In this document: positions 8,040-13,122 of the stretch, in pieces
Numbering within the stretch: the first letter of the stretch is position 1
Layout of the letters: the number at the start of each line of letters is the position of its first letter
Assembly: GCA_947456005.1 (NCBI GenBank)
Contig: CANGRP010000020.1
Span: 1-16,521, forward strand
Length of the DNA stretch: 16,521 nt
Direction: 5' to 3'
Origin: Caulobacteraceae bacterium
GTDB lineage: Bacteria > Pseudomonadota > Alphaproteobacteria > Caulobacterales > Caulobacteraceae
The notes under the pieces: model-generated
The model's database searches: none
Seen by the model: only the letters and a program-made list of their open reading frames with translations
What the model was told of the DNA's origin: nothing
Position numbers and translations under genes: made by a program

Positions 8040-8065
8040 CCTCCTGCCCTGGAGGGACAGCCTCC
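8040..8065 (-). promoter_or_regulatory. Possible Shine-Dalgarno sequestering hairpin switch in the VIT-type gene leader
   Basis: On the - strand the leader holds GGAGG (8065-8061), CCTCC (8055-8051), then GGAGG (8044-8040), the last being the ribosome site six bases before the start codon. The middle element can pair with the first (5-base loop) or with the ribosome site (6-base loop), but not both. Each stem is only 5 bp and the region is GC-rich, so chance is possible. Confidence 0.3.
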
Positions 8066-8078
8066 GCCTTCCCGACGC

Positions 8079-8107
8079 GCCGGGCAAGGGGCTTTGGCCC
8101 GCCCGGC
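8079..8107 (-). other. GC-rich inverted repeat between the 198-aa gene and the VIT-type gene
   Basis: GCCGGGC (8079-8085) and GCCCGGC (8101-8107) are perfect 7-bp arms around 15 bases that contain a further GGG/CCC pair. It lies 8 bases past the stop of the upstream - strand gene. No T-run follows in either direction, so it is not a standard intrinsic terminator. An mRNA-stabilising or processing hairpin is possible. Confidence 0.35.
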
Positions 8108-8115
8108 CCCCTTGC

Positions 8116-8712
8116 TCAGGACAGGTGCGCCAGCAGAGACCGGTGCTGGCAGCGCCCGGCTTCAGGGTGGTCGGCGGCCACGGCGGCGGAGGCCCGGCCA
8201 GGCTCGTCGGCGTTGGCGGGCAGGGCCATGGGCAGGAGGGCGAGACCCGCGAGCAGCATGGCCGCCGCCACTCCGTCCATGGCCACGCGGAAGAGGTCAA
8301 TGCGGCGCCGGAGTCCCGGGGGCGGCGGCGTCGGCGTCCTGGCGACGGCTTCCGGCTGTCTCGGCGCCGCCCGGTCCGGACGGGGCGGGCGCCCGGGGGC
8401 CTGGGGGTCCATCCTGTGCTCGAGGACCCCGCCAGGGCTGTGCAGCCGCACGCCCTCGCACCAGTCCGCCTCTCCGGTGAAGACCACGTCCCGCCAGATG
8501 CCCGCGGCCTCGTCCAGCGCCGCCGGGTTGCAGACCAGGTCGATGTCCCACAGGCCGTCCTCAGGGGCGTCGGCGTGGCGGCGGGGAACCAGGCGGGCCG
8601 AGGCGCAGGCGGCGGCCGGCCCGAAGCAGGTGGCGCGGACGGTCAGGAGGCGACCGCCTTCCGGGAAGGCGGCGATCCGCACCGTGGCGGTCTCGAGGGT
8701 CAGCTTGCGCAT
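8116..8712 (-). CDS. Unrecognised 198-aa protein with one C-terminal membrane helix
   Basis: I do not recognise this family. Residues 1-100 form a folded-looking domain with five Cys (C29, C36, C61 and C85 among them) and aromatic-rich stretches such as GLWDIDLVCNP and EADWCEGVRLH. Residues 101-135 are a Pro/Arg-rich linker (PTPPPPGLRRR), and 144-167 form a strong membrane helix (VAAAMLLAGLALLPMAL) before a hydrophilic tail. The chosen start, MRKLTLETATVRIAAF, is preceded by GGAG eight bases upstream; a longer reading frame extends to 8904 but its added part is low-complexity Arg/Gly/Pro. The start lies two bases after the stop of a 55-aa gene, so the two are probably co-transcribed, perhaps with the VIT-type gene. 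Confidence 0.7.
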   Translation of the reverse strand: MRKLTLETATVRIAAFPEGGRLLTVRATCFGPAAACASARLVPRRHADAPEDGLWDIDLVCNPAALDEAAGIWRDVVFTGEADWCEGVRLHSPGGVLEHRMDPQAPGRPPRPDRAAPRQPEAVARTPTPPPPGLRRRIDLFRVAMDGVAAAMLLAGLALLPMALPANADEPGRASAAVAADHPEAGRCQHRSLLAHLS

Positions 8713-8714
8713 GA

Positions 8715-8882
8715 TCAGGCTCCGATCACGCCGATGTAGAGGGGCCGCCAGGAGGCGCCCAGCCGGCGGGGGACAGGCCGGCCCGCCGGAATGATCCGGC
8801 GCTCCGCACTGGCCGTCGGCGCGCCCTGGCCCGCGGCCGTCGCGCGCCTGGGGTTCTGGTCCTGGGTCTCGGTCTTCGTCAT
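8715..8882 (-). CDS. Small hypothetical protein, 55 aa
   Basis: A short frame starts MTKTETQDQNPRRATAAG, has a basic middle (AERRIIPAGRPVPRRLG) and ends with the hydrophobic ASWRPLYIGVIGA. The TGA is followed after two bases by the ATG of the 198-aa protein, which is typical of coupled genes. In the overlapping alternative frame the product would be low-complexity, so this frame is the better choice here. A G-rich stretch lies about 8 bases before the ATG but no classic Shine-Dalgarno is seen. No family is recognised. Confidence 0.5.
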   Translation of the reverse strand: MTKTETQDQNPRRATAAGQGAPTASAERRIIPAGRPVPRRLGASWRPLYIGVIGA

Positions 8883-9069
8883 GGTCTGGCCCCCGGCCTC
8901 TCATTCCGTCCGGGACATCCCGGCGTTTTCGATGGGGCGACTATCTCCGGTGCGCGTCCAACCCTCGTGAAGCTGGCGCGGGGTCGGGCGTGAAATGAGC
9001 GTGAAAAGAGACCGGATCGCGCTGGCGCGTCTGAATCCCATGATGAATCCGCGTTGACCTTGGCGTCCC
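8883..9069. other. Intergenic region with a 14-bp palindrome
   Basis: This 187-base gap separates the 55-aa gene from the nucleotidyltransferase gene, both on the - strand. It holds CCGGGA-CA-TCCCGG at 8910-8923, a perfect 6+6 inverted repeat 27 bases upstream of the 55-aa gene start, where an operator could sit. I see no FNR/FixK box and no clear -35/-10 pair. A 74-codon frame (8901-9125, - strand) overlaps the next gene and shows no protein-like features. Confidence 0.3.
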
Positions 9070-9561
9070 TCAGTCGCCGGCGAGGGAAAAGCCGAAGGCG
9101 GCCTCCAGGGCGGCGAGATCCTCAAGGTCCCGGTCCCGGGGCGGATAGCCGGTCTTCAGCCGCCAGAGGACGTCGGCGGGCAGGCAGTCCACGGCCCGCC
9201 CCGCAATCACGCCGCGCCCGTCGAACGACCCCGTCGGATAGGCCACGGCCGGATCGTCAGGGTCCATCACCCCGCGCCCCTCCGCGTCCAGGCGAAAGAG
9301 GTGCAGGTCGATGCGCCGGCCCCCGCCGTCGCTGTAGACGGGGTTCCAGGCGGCGCCCCCCGCCTGCCGGACCAGGCCAAGCCCGGCCAGCAGGGCCTCC
9401 AGCGCCGGCCCTTCCTCCACCCGCGCCGCCAGGTCGAGGTCCTCGTGCGGCCGGGTCTGGCGACCGAGGACCGCATCCACCGCCCAGCCGCCGTCCACCC
9501 AGACCGGCAGTCCCTGCGCCGCGCAGGCCGCCAGCACCTCCAGGACCTCTTCCGACGTCAC
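9070..9561 (-). CDS. Nucleotidyltransferase of the ANT(2'')/LinB-like fold (copy A)
   Basis: This 163-aa protein resembles the aminoglycoside-2''-adenylyltransferase / lincosamide nucleotidyltransferase group. Visible motifs are VWVDGGWAVDAVLGRQTRPH (20-39) with the GGW..D core, EDLDLA (40-45) with D41 and D43 as metal-binding acids, RIDLHLF with D85 as a candidate third acid, and GVIAGRAVDCLPADVLWRLK (118-137), matching the GVIAGRPV segment of AadB. The start is taken as GTG at 9559-9561 because similarity to copy B begins there; a longer frame runs to 9669 but would lack homology. AGGAG lies 11 bases upstream. Resistance cannot be claimed: chromosomal relatives are often of unknown substrate. 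A second, altered copy lies 3461 bp downstream in the same orientation. Confidence 0.82.
   Translation of the reverse strand: MTSEEVLEVLAACAAQGLPVWVDGGWAVDAVLGRQTRPHEDLDLAARVEEGPALEALLAGLGLVRQAGGAAWNPVYSDGGGRRIDLHLFRLDAEGRGVMDPDDPAVAYPTGSFDGRGVIAGRAVDCLPADVLWRLKTGYPPRDRDLEDLAALEAAFGFSLAGD
9110..9561 (-). repeat. 452-bp direct repeat, copy A (nucleotidyltransferase body)
   Basis: This segment matches 12571-13022 at a constant offset of 3461 bases with no gaps. By eye there are about 36 mismatches over 452 positions (about 92% identity). The match starts at the GTG start codon and ends 40 bases short of the copy A stop. Confidence 0.92.
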
Positions 9562-9581
9562 TTCCTTCGTCTCTCCTGTTC

Positions 9582-9610
9582 TTGACAGCTTGGCGCAGCA
9601 GCGGGACACT
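9582..9610 (+). promoter_or_regulatory. Candidate sigma70-type promoter for the ParB-like gene
   Basis: TTGACA at 9582-9587 is a perfect -35 consensus. After exactly 17 bases comes GACACT (9605-9610), matching three of six -10 positions, including the conserved A at the second and T at the sixth. It lies in the divergent gap between the nucleotidyltransferase start (9561) and the ParB-like start (9672), leaving a leader of about 55 bases. The -10 is weak, so this is a candidate only. Confidence 0.4.
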
Positions 9611-9671
9611 GGGCAAGGTAGGGATCGGACCTCTTGTCGCGGCTCCAGTCCAAGGCGCCAGACTTCCACCC

Positions 9672-10022
9672 ATGTCCTCCCCCGAGACCCATTCCCACAC
9701 CGTTCCCGGCGGACGCGGCCACTGGCTGACGGAGAAGCTCTGGGCCGCCGCCGCCGGCCTGCCCGTCTTCCGGATCGCCATCGCCGACATCCCCGAGTTC
9801 GACCAGGACTGCTGGTTCCGGGGCCGGGCGCCCAGCCTGCGGCAGGTGGCGGCCCATGCGGCCCGCATCCAGTCGGCGGACCTGTCCTACCCCATCATCC
9901 TCTCCGCCGACGGGCGGCTGATGGACGGCGGACACCGCATCGCCCGGGCCTGGATCGAGGGCCGCACGGAGATCGACGCCGTCCGGTTCGAGGTCGACCC
10001 CGAGCCGGAGTTCATCCGCTGA
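9672..10022 (+). CDS. Small ParB/sulfiredoxin-fold domain protein
   Basis: This 116-aa protein is nearly all one domain. Residues 30-42 (LPVFRIAIADIPE) and 72-89 (SYPIILSADGRLMDGGHR) followed by IARAWIEGRTEIDAVRF match the ParB-like nuclease/sulfiredoxin fold, whose core is a strand-Asp-Gly turn followed by GGHR and a helix. There is no helix-turn-helix or dimer domain, so it is not a chromosome partition ParB. Stand-alone proteins of this type have no settled function. The start is the first in-frame ATG giving MSSPETHSHT; the frame is open further upstream but that part is antisense to the nucleotidyltransferase. The ribosome site is weak (AAGG about 16 bases upstream). A PhyH gene fragment follows 41 bases later. 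Confidence 0.78.
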   Translation: MSSPETHSHTVPGGRGHWLTEKLWAAAAGLPVFRIAIADIPEFDQDCWFRGRAPSLRQVAAHAARIQSADLSYPIILSADGRLMDGGHRIARAWIEGRTEIDAVRFEVDPEPEFIR

Positions 10023-10063
10023 GCGCCGCGGGGCCCGGACCTTTAGGCCGGGCGGCCGCCCGT

Positions 10064-10231
10064 CTCATCACCGACGCCCACGTCGCCACCTTCCGCGACC
10101 GGGGGCCCCTCCGCCTGCCCGGCGCCCTCCCTGCGGACGCCGTCGCGCGGGCCCGGGACGCCGCCTCCGGCGTCATCTCCTCGGCGTCGACCTTCAGCTC
10201 TTCCACGCTCGGTATCTTGCCTGAGGGCTGA
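10064..10231 (+). pseudogene. 5' fragment A of a PhyH-family dioxygenase gene
   Basis: The frame beginning at the CTC at 10064 reads LITDAHVATFRDRG, PLRLPGALPADAVARARDA, the same as the N-terminus of fragment B and similar to the intact PhyH protein (MISDADVAAFRDRGLLRLP). The position of the start codon is CTC, so the start seems lost. Similarity stops at about 10168, after roughly 35 codons, and the frame ends at TGA 10229-10231 in unrelated Ser-rich sequence. There is no iron-binding motif. It is a remnant, probably not expressed as a working enzyme. Confidence 0.75.
10083..10168 (+). repeat. 86-bp direct repeat, copy A (PhyH 5' region)
   Basis: It matches 12442-12527 without gaps, with four mismatches by eye. 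The pair flanks the hydrolase gene and the toxin-antitoxin-like pair, 2359 bases apart. Confidence 0.9.
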
Positions 10232-10463
10232 GCGATTGCGTGTGCGGAAGCAATTTATGCAGCGCTGAGGCAAAGCATTAAGCGACGGTGGCGCAAGGTC
10301 GGCATCCCTTTGGACGATTTTCGCGAGCTTGACCGCCGGCCTGCGTCGAGATTCTGGAGCCCCTCGTTCCCGCGCGGAAGGTGCCGAAAGGATCCGCGTA
10401 CCGCCGCCCGCAGGCGGCGCCCGCACATTTGACGGGTAGGCCGGTGCACGGCAACGTCGGCAC
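10232..10463. other. Non-coding or decayed stretch before the hydrolase gene
   Basis: These 232 bases have visibly lower GC than the flanks, with words such as GCAATTTATGC and AAGCATTAAGCG. A + strand frame from 10232 stays open for about 65 codons but has no good start and no recognisable product. CGCCGCC-CGCA-GGCGGCG at 10402-10419 forms a tight 7-bp hairpin without a T-run. TTGACC at 10329-10334 lacks a matching -10. I see no real gene. Confidence 0.45.
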
Positions 10464-11345
10464 ATGCTCCGACATCTAGCTCCAGTGATCATCCTATGGC
10501 TCGGCCTTCTGAACAGTCCGGCCGGGGCCGAGCCGGCGAGACGCGACCTGCAGATCCGAAGGGCTGACGACAGCCTTCTGACAGTCGAAATCTATGACCG
10601 AAAAACGGGGTCACCGGATCAGGCTCTGATGGTGCTCCAAGGCTCGACCTGCAACACGACGCAATCCCTCGCTTGGTTCGACCAGGTGCTGCGGGAAGCC
10701 TCCACTCGATGGGTGGTCGTGGTTGCCAAGGACGCATCCTCAGACGCCGGCGCCTGCGGCCCGGCGTATGAAGCGCATGCAACGGAAGAAGCGCGCTGGT
10801 TCGACCATCTCTCCGCTGCTCGCCGGTTGAAGGAGGTGCTCAAACTGCGAGACCGCGGAGCCTTCCAGCTTCTGGCGGTGTCGGCGGGTGGGCTCACCGC
10901 CTGCGCCATGGCCGGCGCCTCGGAAGACGTGAGCGCACTCGCCCTGCTGAGTACGGGTGGCGGCCTCACCTTCAGGGACGAGCTTGAGATCCTCACGAAG
11001 GGCGATCCAAAGTTCGCGGAGCAGCGCCTCAGGATCCAGTCCGATCCACGCCTCGGCAAGACGTGGATGGGCCAAACGAATCCGGAGATCTGGTGGTGGT
11101 CGGTGCTCGGCAAGCGGTGCCTACCGCTTCTCGACGGCTATCGGGGGGCTGTCCTTGTTGTCCATGGCGTGAACGACACCTCCACTCCGATCGAGAGTGC
11201 TCGCACGCTGGTTCGTGGTTTGAAGGCTCGTGGCGTAGAGGTATCTGACATCGAATTGCCAACTGAGCACGATCTGGGAACGAAGGACTTGCCGCCCGAA
11301 GAGAACGGGCTCGGTCGCGCACTGGCTTGGCTAAAAGGGCGCTAA
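10464..11345 (+). CDS. Secreted alpha/beta-hydrolase fold protein
   Basis: This 293-aa protein has an N-terminal signal peptide (residues 1-22, hydrophobic core PVIILWLGLLN, likely cleavage after PAGA). The mature part has the features of an alpha/beta hydrolase: LLAVSAGG at 136-143 with nucleophile S140 in a VSAGG elbow, VHGVNDTSTP at 233-242 with D238 as acid, and PTEHDLG at 266-272 with H269. The early strand ALMVLQGSTC (54-63) could supply the oxyanion hole. No substrate can be named. GC content and codon use (CGA, TCG, AAG, TTC and TGC more evenly used) differ from the cco genes, suggesting acquisition. It is flanked by the 86-bp direct repeats. The ribosome site is weak; this start is set by the signal peptide. 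Confidence 0.82.
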   Translation: MLRHLAPVIILWLGLLNSPAGAEPARRDLQIRRADDSLLTVEIYDRKTGSPDQALMVLQGSTCNTTQSLAWFDQVLREASTRWVVVVAKDASSDAGACGPAYEAHATEEARWFDHLSAARRLKEVLKLRDRGAFQLLAVSAGGLTACAMAGASEDVSALALLSTGGGLTFRDELEILTKGDPKFAEQRLRIQSDPRLGKTWMGQTNPEIWWWSVLGKRCLPLLDGYRGAVLVVHGVNDTSTPIESARTLVRGLKARGVEVSDIELPTEHDLGTKDLPPEENGLGRALAWLKGR

Positions 11346-11357
11346 GCCGAGAGGCTG

Positions 11358-11400
11358 AGCGCCGCCTGGTCCGAATGAAACTGGCGCTTTGTTCCCTTTT
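11358..11400 (+). terminator. Possible weak terminator after the hydrolase gene
   Basis: AGCGCC (11358-11363) can pair with GGCGCT (11383-11388) across 19 bases, and TTGTTCCCTTTT follows at 11389-11400. The loop is long and the T-run is interrupted, so it is only a candidate, 13 bases past the hydrolase stop. Confidence 0.3.
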
Positions 11401-11468
11401 AGTTCTTGCATGCCTCCCTGCGCCGTGCGAGCCTGAGACTTGCCGGGGGGGCCGAGACGAGCAGGTCC

Positions 11469-11852
11469 ATGGCGTCCGAACCCTCCCCCCGGCTTGATCC
11501 CGCAGCCGTCCCGGCATACGTTCAACAAAATCAGCTTTTGTCAGACAGGCGCGCCGTGACCGGCAGGACCAGGCAAGCTCCGAAAACCCCGGACCCCGGT
11601 CCCTCCGCCGTGCAGGTGGAGGCTGTGATGGACGCCGCCTGGCGGGCGGGCCTGCTCGGTGACCGGAGTGGAAGGATCGGCGGGCGCGTCAGCCCGGCCC
11701 TCGTCCGGCAGGCCAAGGCCCGCACGGGCCTGTCCGGCGACAGCGAGCTGATCGCCTTCGCCCTGGCCAGTCTGGCCCTGGACGACCGCTTCGCCGAGAC
11801 CTTCGGCGCGGTCCGGGGCCGGGTGGATCCGGACCTCGACCTCGGATTCTGA
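11469..11852 (+). CDS. Antitoxin-like protein paired with a PIN-domain toxin
   Basis: This 127-aa protein lies one base upstream of a PIN-domain gene, the order expected of a VapBC-type pair. Residues 1-50 are Pro/Arg-rich and probably disordered. The part from about 65 on (GRIGGRVSPALVRQAKARTG, then LSGDSELIAFALASLAL) looks like a ribbon-helix-helix: a strand, a helix with AKARTG, and a second helix starting after SGDSEL. The end, VRGRVDPDLDLGF, could contact the toxin. Most VapB proteins have the DNA-binding part first; here it seems to be C-terminal. ATG 11469 is chosen over 11406 because the added upstream residues look like random Arg/Ala sequence. The family assignment is inferred from context. 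Confidence 0.65.
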   Translation: MASEPSPRLDPAAVPAYVQQNQLLSDRRAVTGRTRQAPKTPDPGPSAVQVEAVMDAAWRAGLLGDRSGRIGGRVSPALVRQAKARTGLSGDSELIAFALASLALDDRFAETFGAVRGRVDPDLDLGF

Positions 11853-11853
11853 G

Positions 11854-12426
11854 GTGGCGGCCTTCGACGTCGCCGCCGCCCTTCGCTGGGCCCGCTTCGA
11901 TCCGGGACGCACCCTCGCCCGCCGCCCCGACGAGGCCCTTCCCTTCGCGGGGCCGCAGGATCTGGCGGGCCGTCCTCTCCTGCTCGACACCTGCGTCTAC
12001 ATCGACCAGATGCAGGGCCGCGCGCCCGCCAGCCTGGAACAGATGGTCATGGCGCGGCAGGTCAACCATTCGTCCGTGGCGGTGCAGGAGCTGATGCACG
12101 CGGTCGGCCGCCTCGACCCGGCGGACCGTCGCACCGCCGCCGCCGTCGCGGCCATCCGCGCCCAGGTCGAGGCCATGCCCGATCACCGGATCTTCACGCC
12201 CGACCTGGAGGTGCTTGGCCGCGCCGCCCTGCTGGCGGGCCTGTTGACGCGCACCCAGGGCTATGGCCGCGACGCGCGCCTGCGCGCCCTGCAGGACGCT
12301 GTGCTCTACCTGCAGGCGCGCAAGTCCGGCTTCACGGTCCTGACCCGCAACCTCGCCGACTTCGACCTCATACTCCAGCTCATGCCCGCCGGACGGGTGC
12401 TGTTCTACCGGGTGGGGGCGGCGTGA
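11854..12426 (+). CDS. PIN-domain ribonuclease, VapC-like toxin
   Basis: This 190-aa protein starts at GTG 11854, one base after the antitoxin-like stop. A roughly 40-residue N-terminal extension precedes the PIN domain, which starts PLLLDTCVYIDQMQGR (41-56) with D45, then VAVQELMHAVG with E79, RALQDAVLYLQARKSG with D148, and TVLTRNLADFDLI with N166 and D169. These are the four acidic positions that bind metal in PIN RNases, with the typical TxNxxDF end. Classic VapC toxins are about 130 aa, so this is a longer variant. Its stop overlaps the GTG start of PhyH fragment B (GTGA), which suggests an original three-gene operon with a PhyH-family gene. Confidence 0.82.
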   Translation: MAAFDVAAALRWARFDPGRTLARRPDEALPFAGPQDLAGRPLLLDTCVYIDQMQGRAPASLEQMVMARQVNHSSVAVQELMHAVGRLDPADRRTAAAVAAIRAQVEAMPDHRIFTPDLEVLGRAALLAGLLTRTQGYGRDARLRALQDAVLYLQARKSGFTVLTRNLADFDLILQLMPAGRVLFYRVGAA

Positions 12427-13022
12427 TCCCGGACGCCGGCATCGCCACCTTCCGCGACCGGGGGCTCCTCCGCCTGCCCGGCGCCCTCCCTGCGGACGCC
12501 GTCGCGCAGGCCCGGGACGCCGTCTTCACCGTGCTGGAGCGGGCGGTCGAGTTGACGTCGACGCCACGGGGCGGCGAGGTCCAGAAGGTCCCGGTCCCGG
12601 GGCGGATAGCCGGTCTTCAGCCGCCAGAGGATGTCGGCGGGCAGGCAGTCCACGGCCCGCCCGGCGATGGCGCCACGACCGTCGAACGACCCCGCAGGAT
12701 AGGCCACAGCCGGATCGTCAGGGTCCATCACCCCGCGTCCCGCTGCGTCCAGGCGAAAGAGGTGCAGGTCGACGCGCAGGCCCCCGCCGTCGCTGTAGAC
12801 GGGGTTCCAGGCGGCACCGCCCGCCTGCCGGACCAGGCCGAGGCCAACCAGCACGGCCTCCAGCGCCGGCCCGTCTTCCACCCGCGCCGCCAGGTCGAGG
12901 TCCTCGTGCGGCCGGGTCTGGCGACCGAGGACCGCATCCACCGCCCAGCCGCCATCCACCCAGACCGGCAGCCCCTGCGCCGCGCAGGCCGCCAGCACCT
13001 CCAGAACCTGCGCCTCTGTCAC
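12405..13022 (-). CDS. Nucleotidyltransferase copy B with a replaced C-terminus (chimeric, possibly non-functional)
   Basis: Starting at GTG 13020-13022, this frame encodes 205 aa. Residues 1-151 match copy A closely, keeping WVDGGWAVDAVLGRQTRPH, the EDLDLA acids and GAIAGRAVDCLPADILWRLK. After RDRDLLDLAA the native end (LEAAFGFSLAGD in copy A) is gone. The frame runs on for about 54 residues of Arg/Gly-rich sequence that is the antisense of PhyH fragment B and ends in the tail of the PIN gene. The catalytic core is intact, so activity is possible, but the new tail looks accidental. A longer frame upstream to 13844 is antisense to the intact PhyH gene and not believable. Confidence 0.65.
   Translation of the reverse strand: MTEAQVLEVLAACAAQGLPVWVDGGWAVDAVLGRQTRPHEDLDLAARVEDGPALEAVLVGLGLVRQAGGAAWNPVYSDGGGLRVDLHLFRLDAAGRGVMDPDDPAVAYPAGSFDGRGAIAGRAVDCLPADILWRLKTGYPPRDRDLLDLAAPWRRRQLDRPLQHGEDGVPGLRDGVRREGAGQAEEPPVAEGGDAGVRDHAAPTR
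12423..12554 (+). pseudogene. 5' fragment B of a PhyH-family dioxygenase gene
   Basis: A GTG start overlapping the PIN-gene stop opens a frame reading VIPDAGIATFRDRG, LLRLPGALPADAVAQARDAV, FTVLERAVEL, matching the first 44 or so residues of the intact PhyH protein (with AVFDILSRAGLW at the last part). After about 12554 the + strand is antisense to nucleotidyltransferase copy B; the frame stays open to 13043 but is not PhyH-like. The iron ligands are absent. It appears that a PhyH gene in the PIN operon was cut by the arrival of the nucleotidyltransferase copy. Confidence 0.75.
12442..12527 (+). repeat. 86-bp direct repeat, copy B (PhyH 5' region)
   Basis: It is the partner of 10083-10168, same orientation, with four mismatches by eye. 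The intact PhyH gene at 13123 is clearly more diverged from both than they are from each other. Confidence 0.9.
12571..13022 (-). repeat. 452-bp direct repeat, copy B (nucleotidyltransferase body)
   Basis: It is the partner of 9110-9561. The downstream border (- strand sense) at about 12571 abuts PhyH fragment B; the upstream border is at the GTG start, with weak further similarity (GTCTCTC on the + strand) for about 15 bases. Confidence 0.92.
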
Positions 13023-13122
13023 GTCCCTGTCTCTCGCCCCTGATGGCGCTGCCGTTCCGACGCGTCTAGGCTCTTCCCATGTGCAGGGAAACCTTCCGCC
13101 GTCCCCCGGGCGCGGCGGCCCC

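Noticed and set aside
8712..8728. TGATC-N7-GATCA inverted repeat resembling an FNR/FixK box
   Set aside because: The spacing is 7 rather than 4 and the TTGAT core is missing. It lies inside the end of the 55-aa gene.
9054..9671. Upstream extension of the ParB-like gene by 206 codons
   Set aside because: It runs antisense through nucleotidyltransferase copy A and is Arg/Pro/Gly-rich. The ParB-fold part starts well after ATG 9672.
10402..10419. GC-rich hairpin before the hydrolase gene
   Set aside because: The stem is good but no T-run follows on either side, so it is not a usual intrinsic terminator. Such words are common in GC-rich DNA.
9110..13022. Integron or transposon explanation for the duplicated genes
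   Set aside because: I found no attC-like sites, integrase, transposase or terminal inverted repeats bounding the copies.
12555..13043. Continuation of PhyH fragment B as a 206-aa protein
   Set aside because: Past codon 44 the frame is the reverse strand of the nucleotidyltransferase and has none of the PhyH iron ligands.
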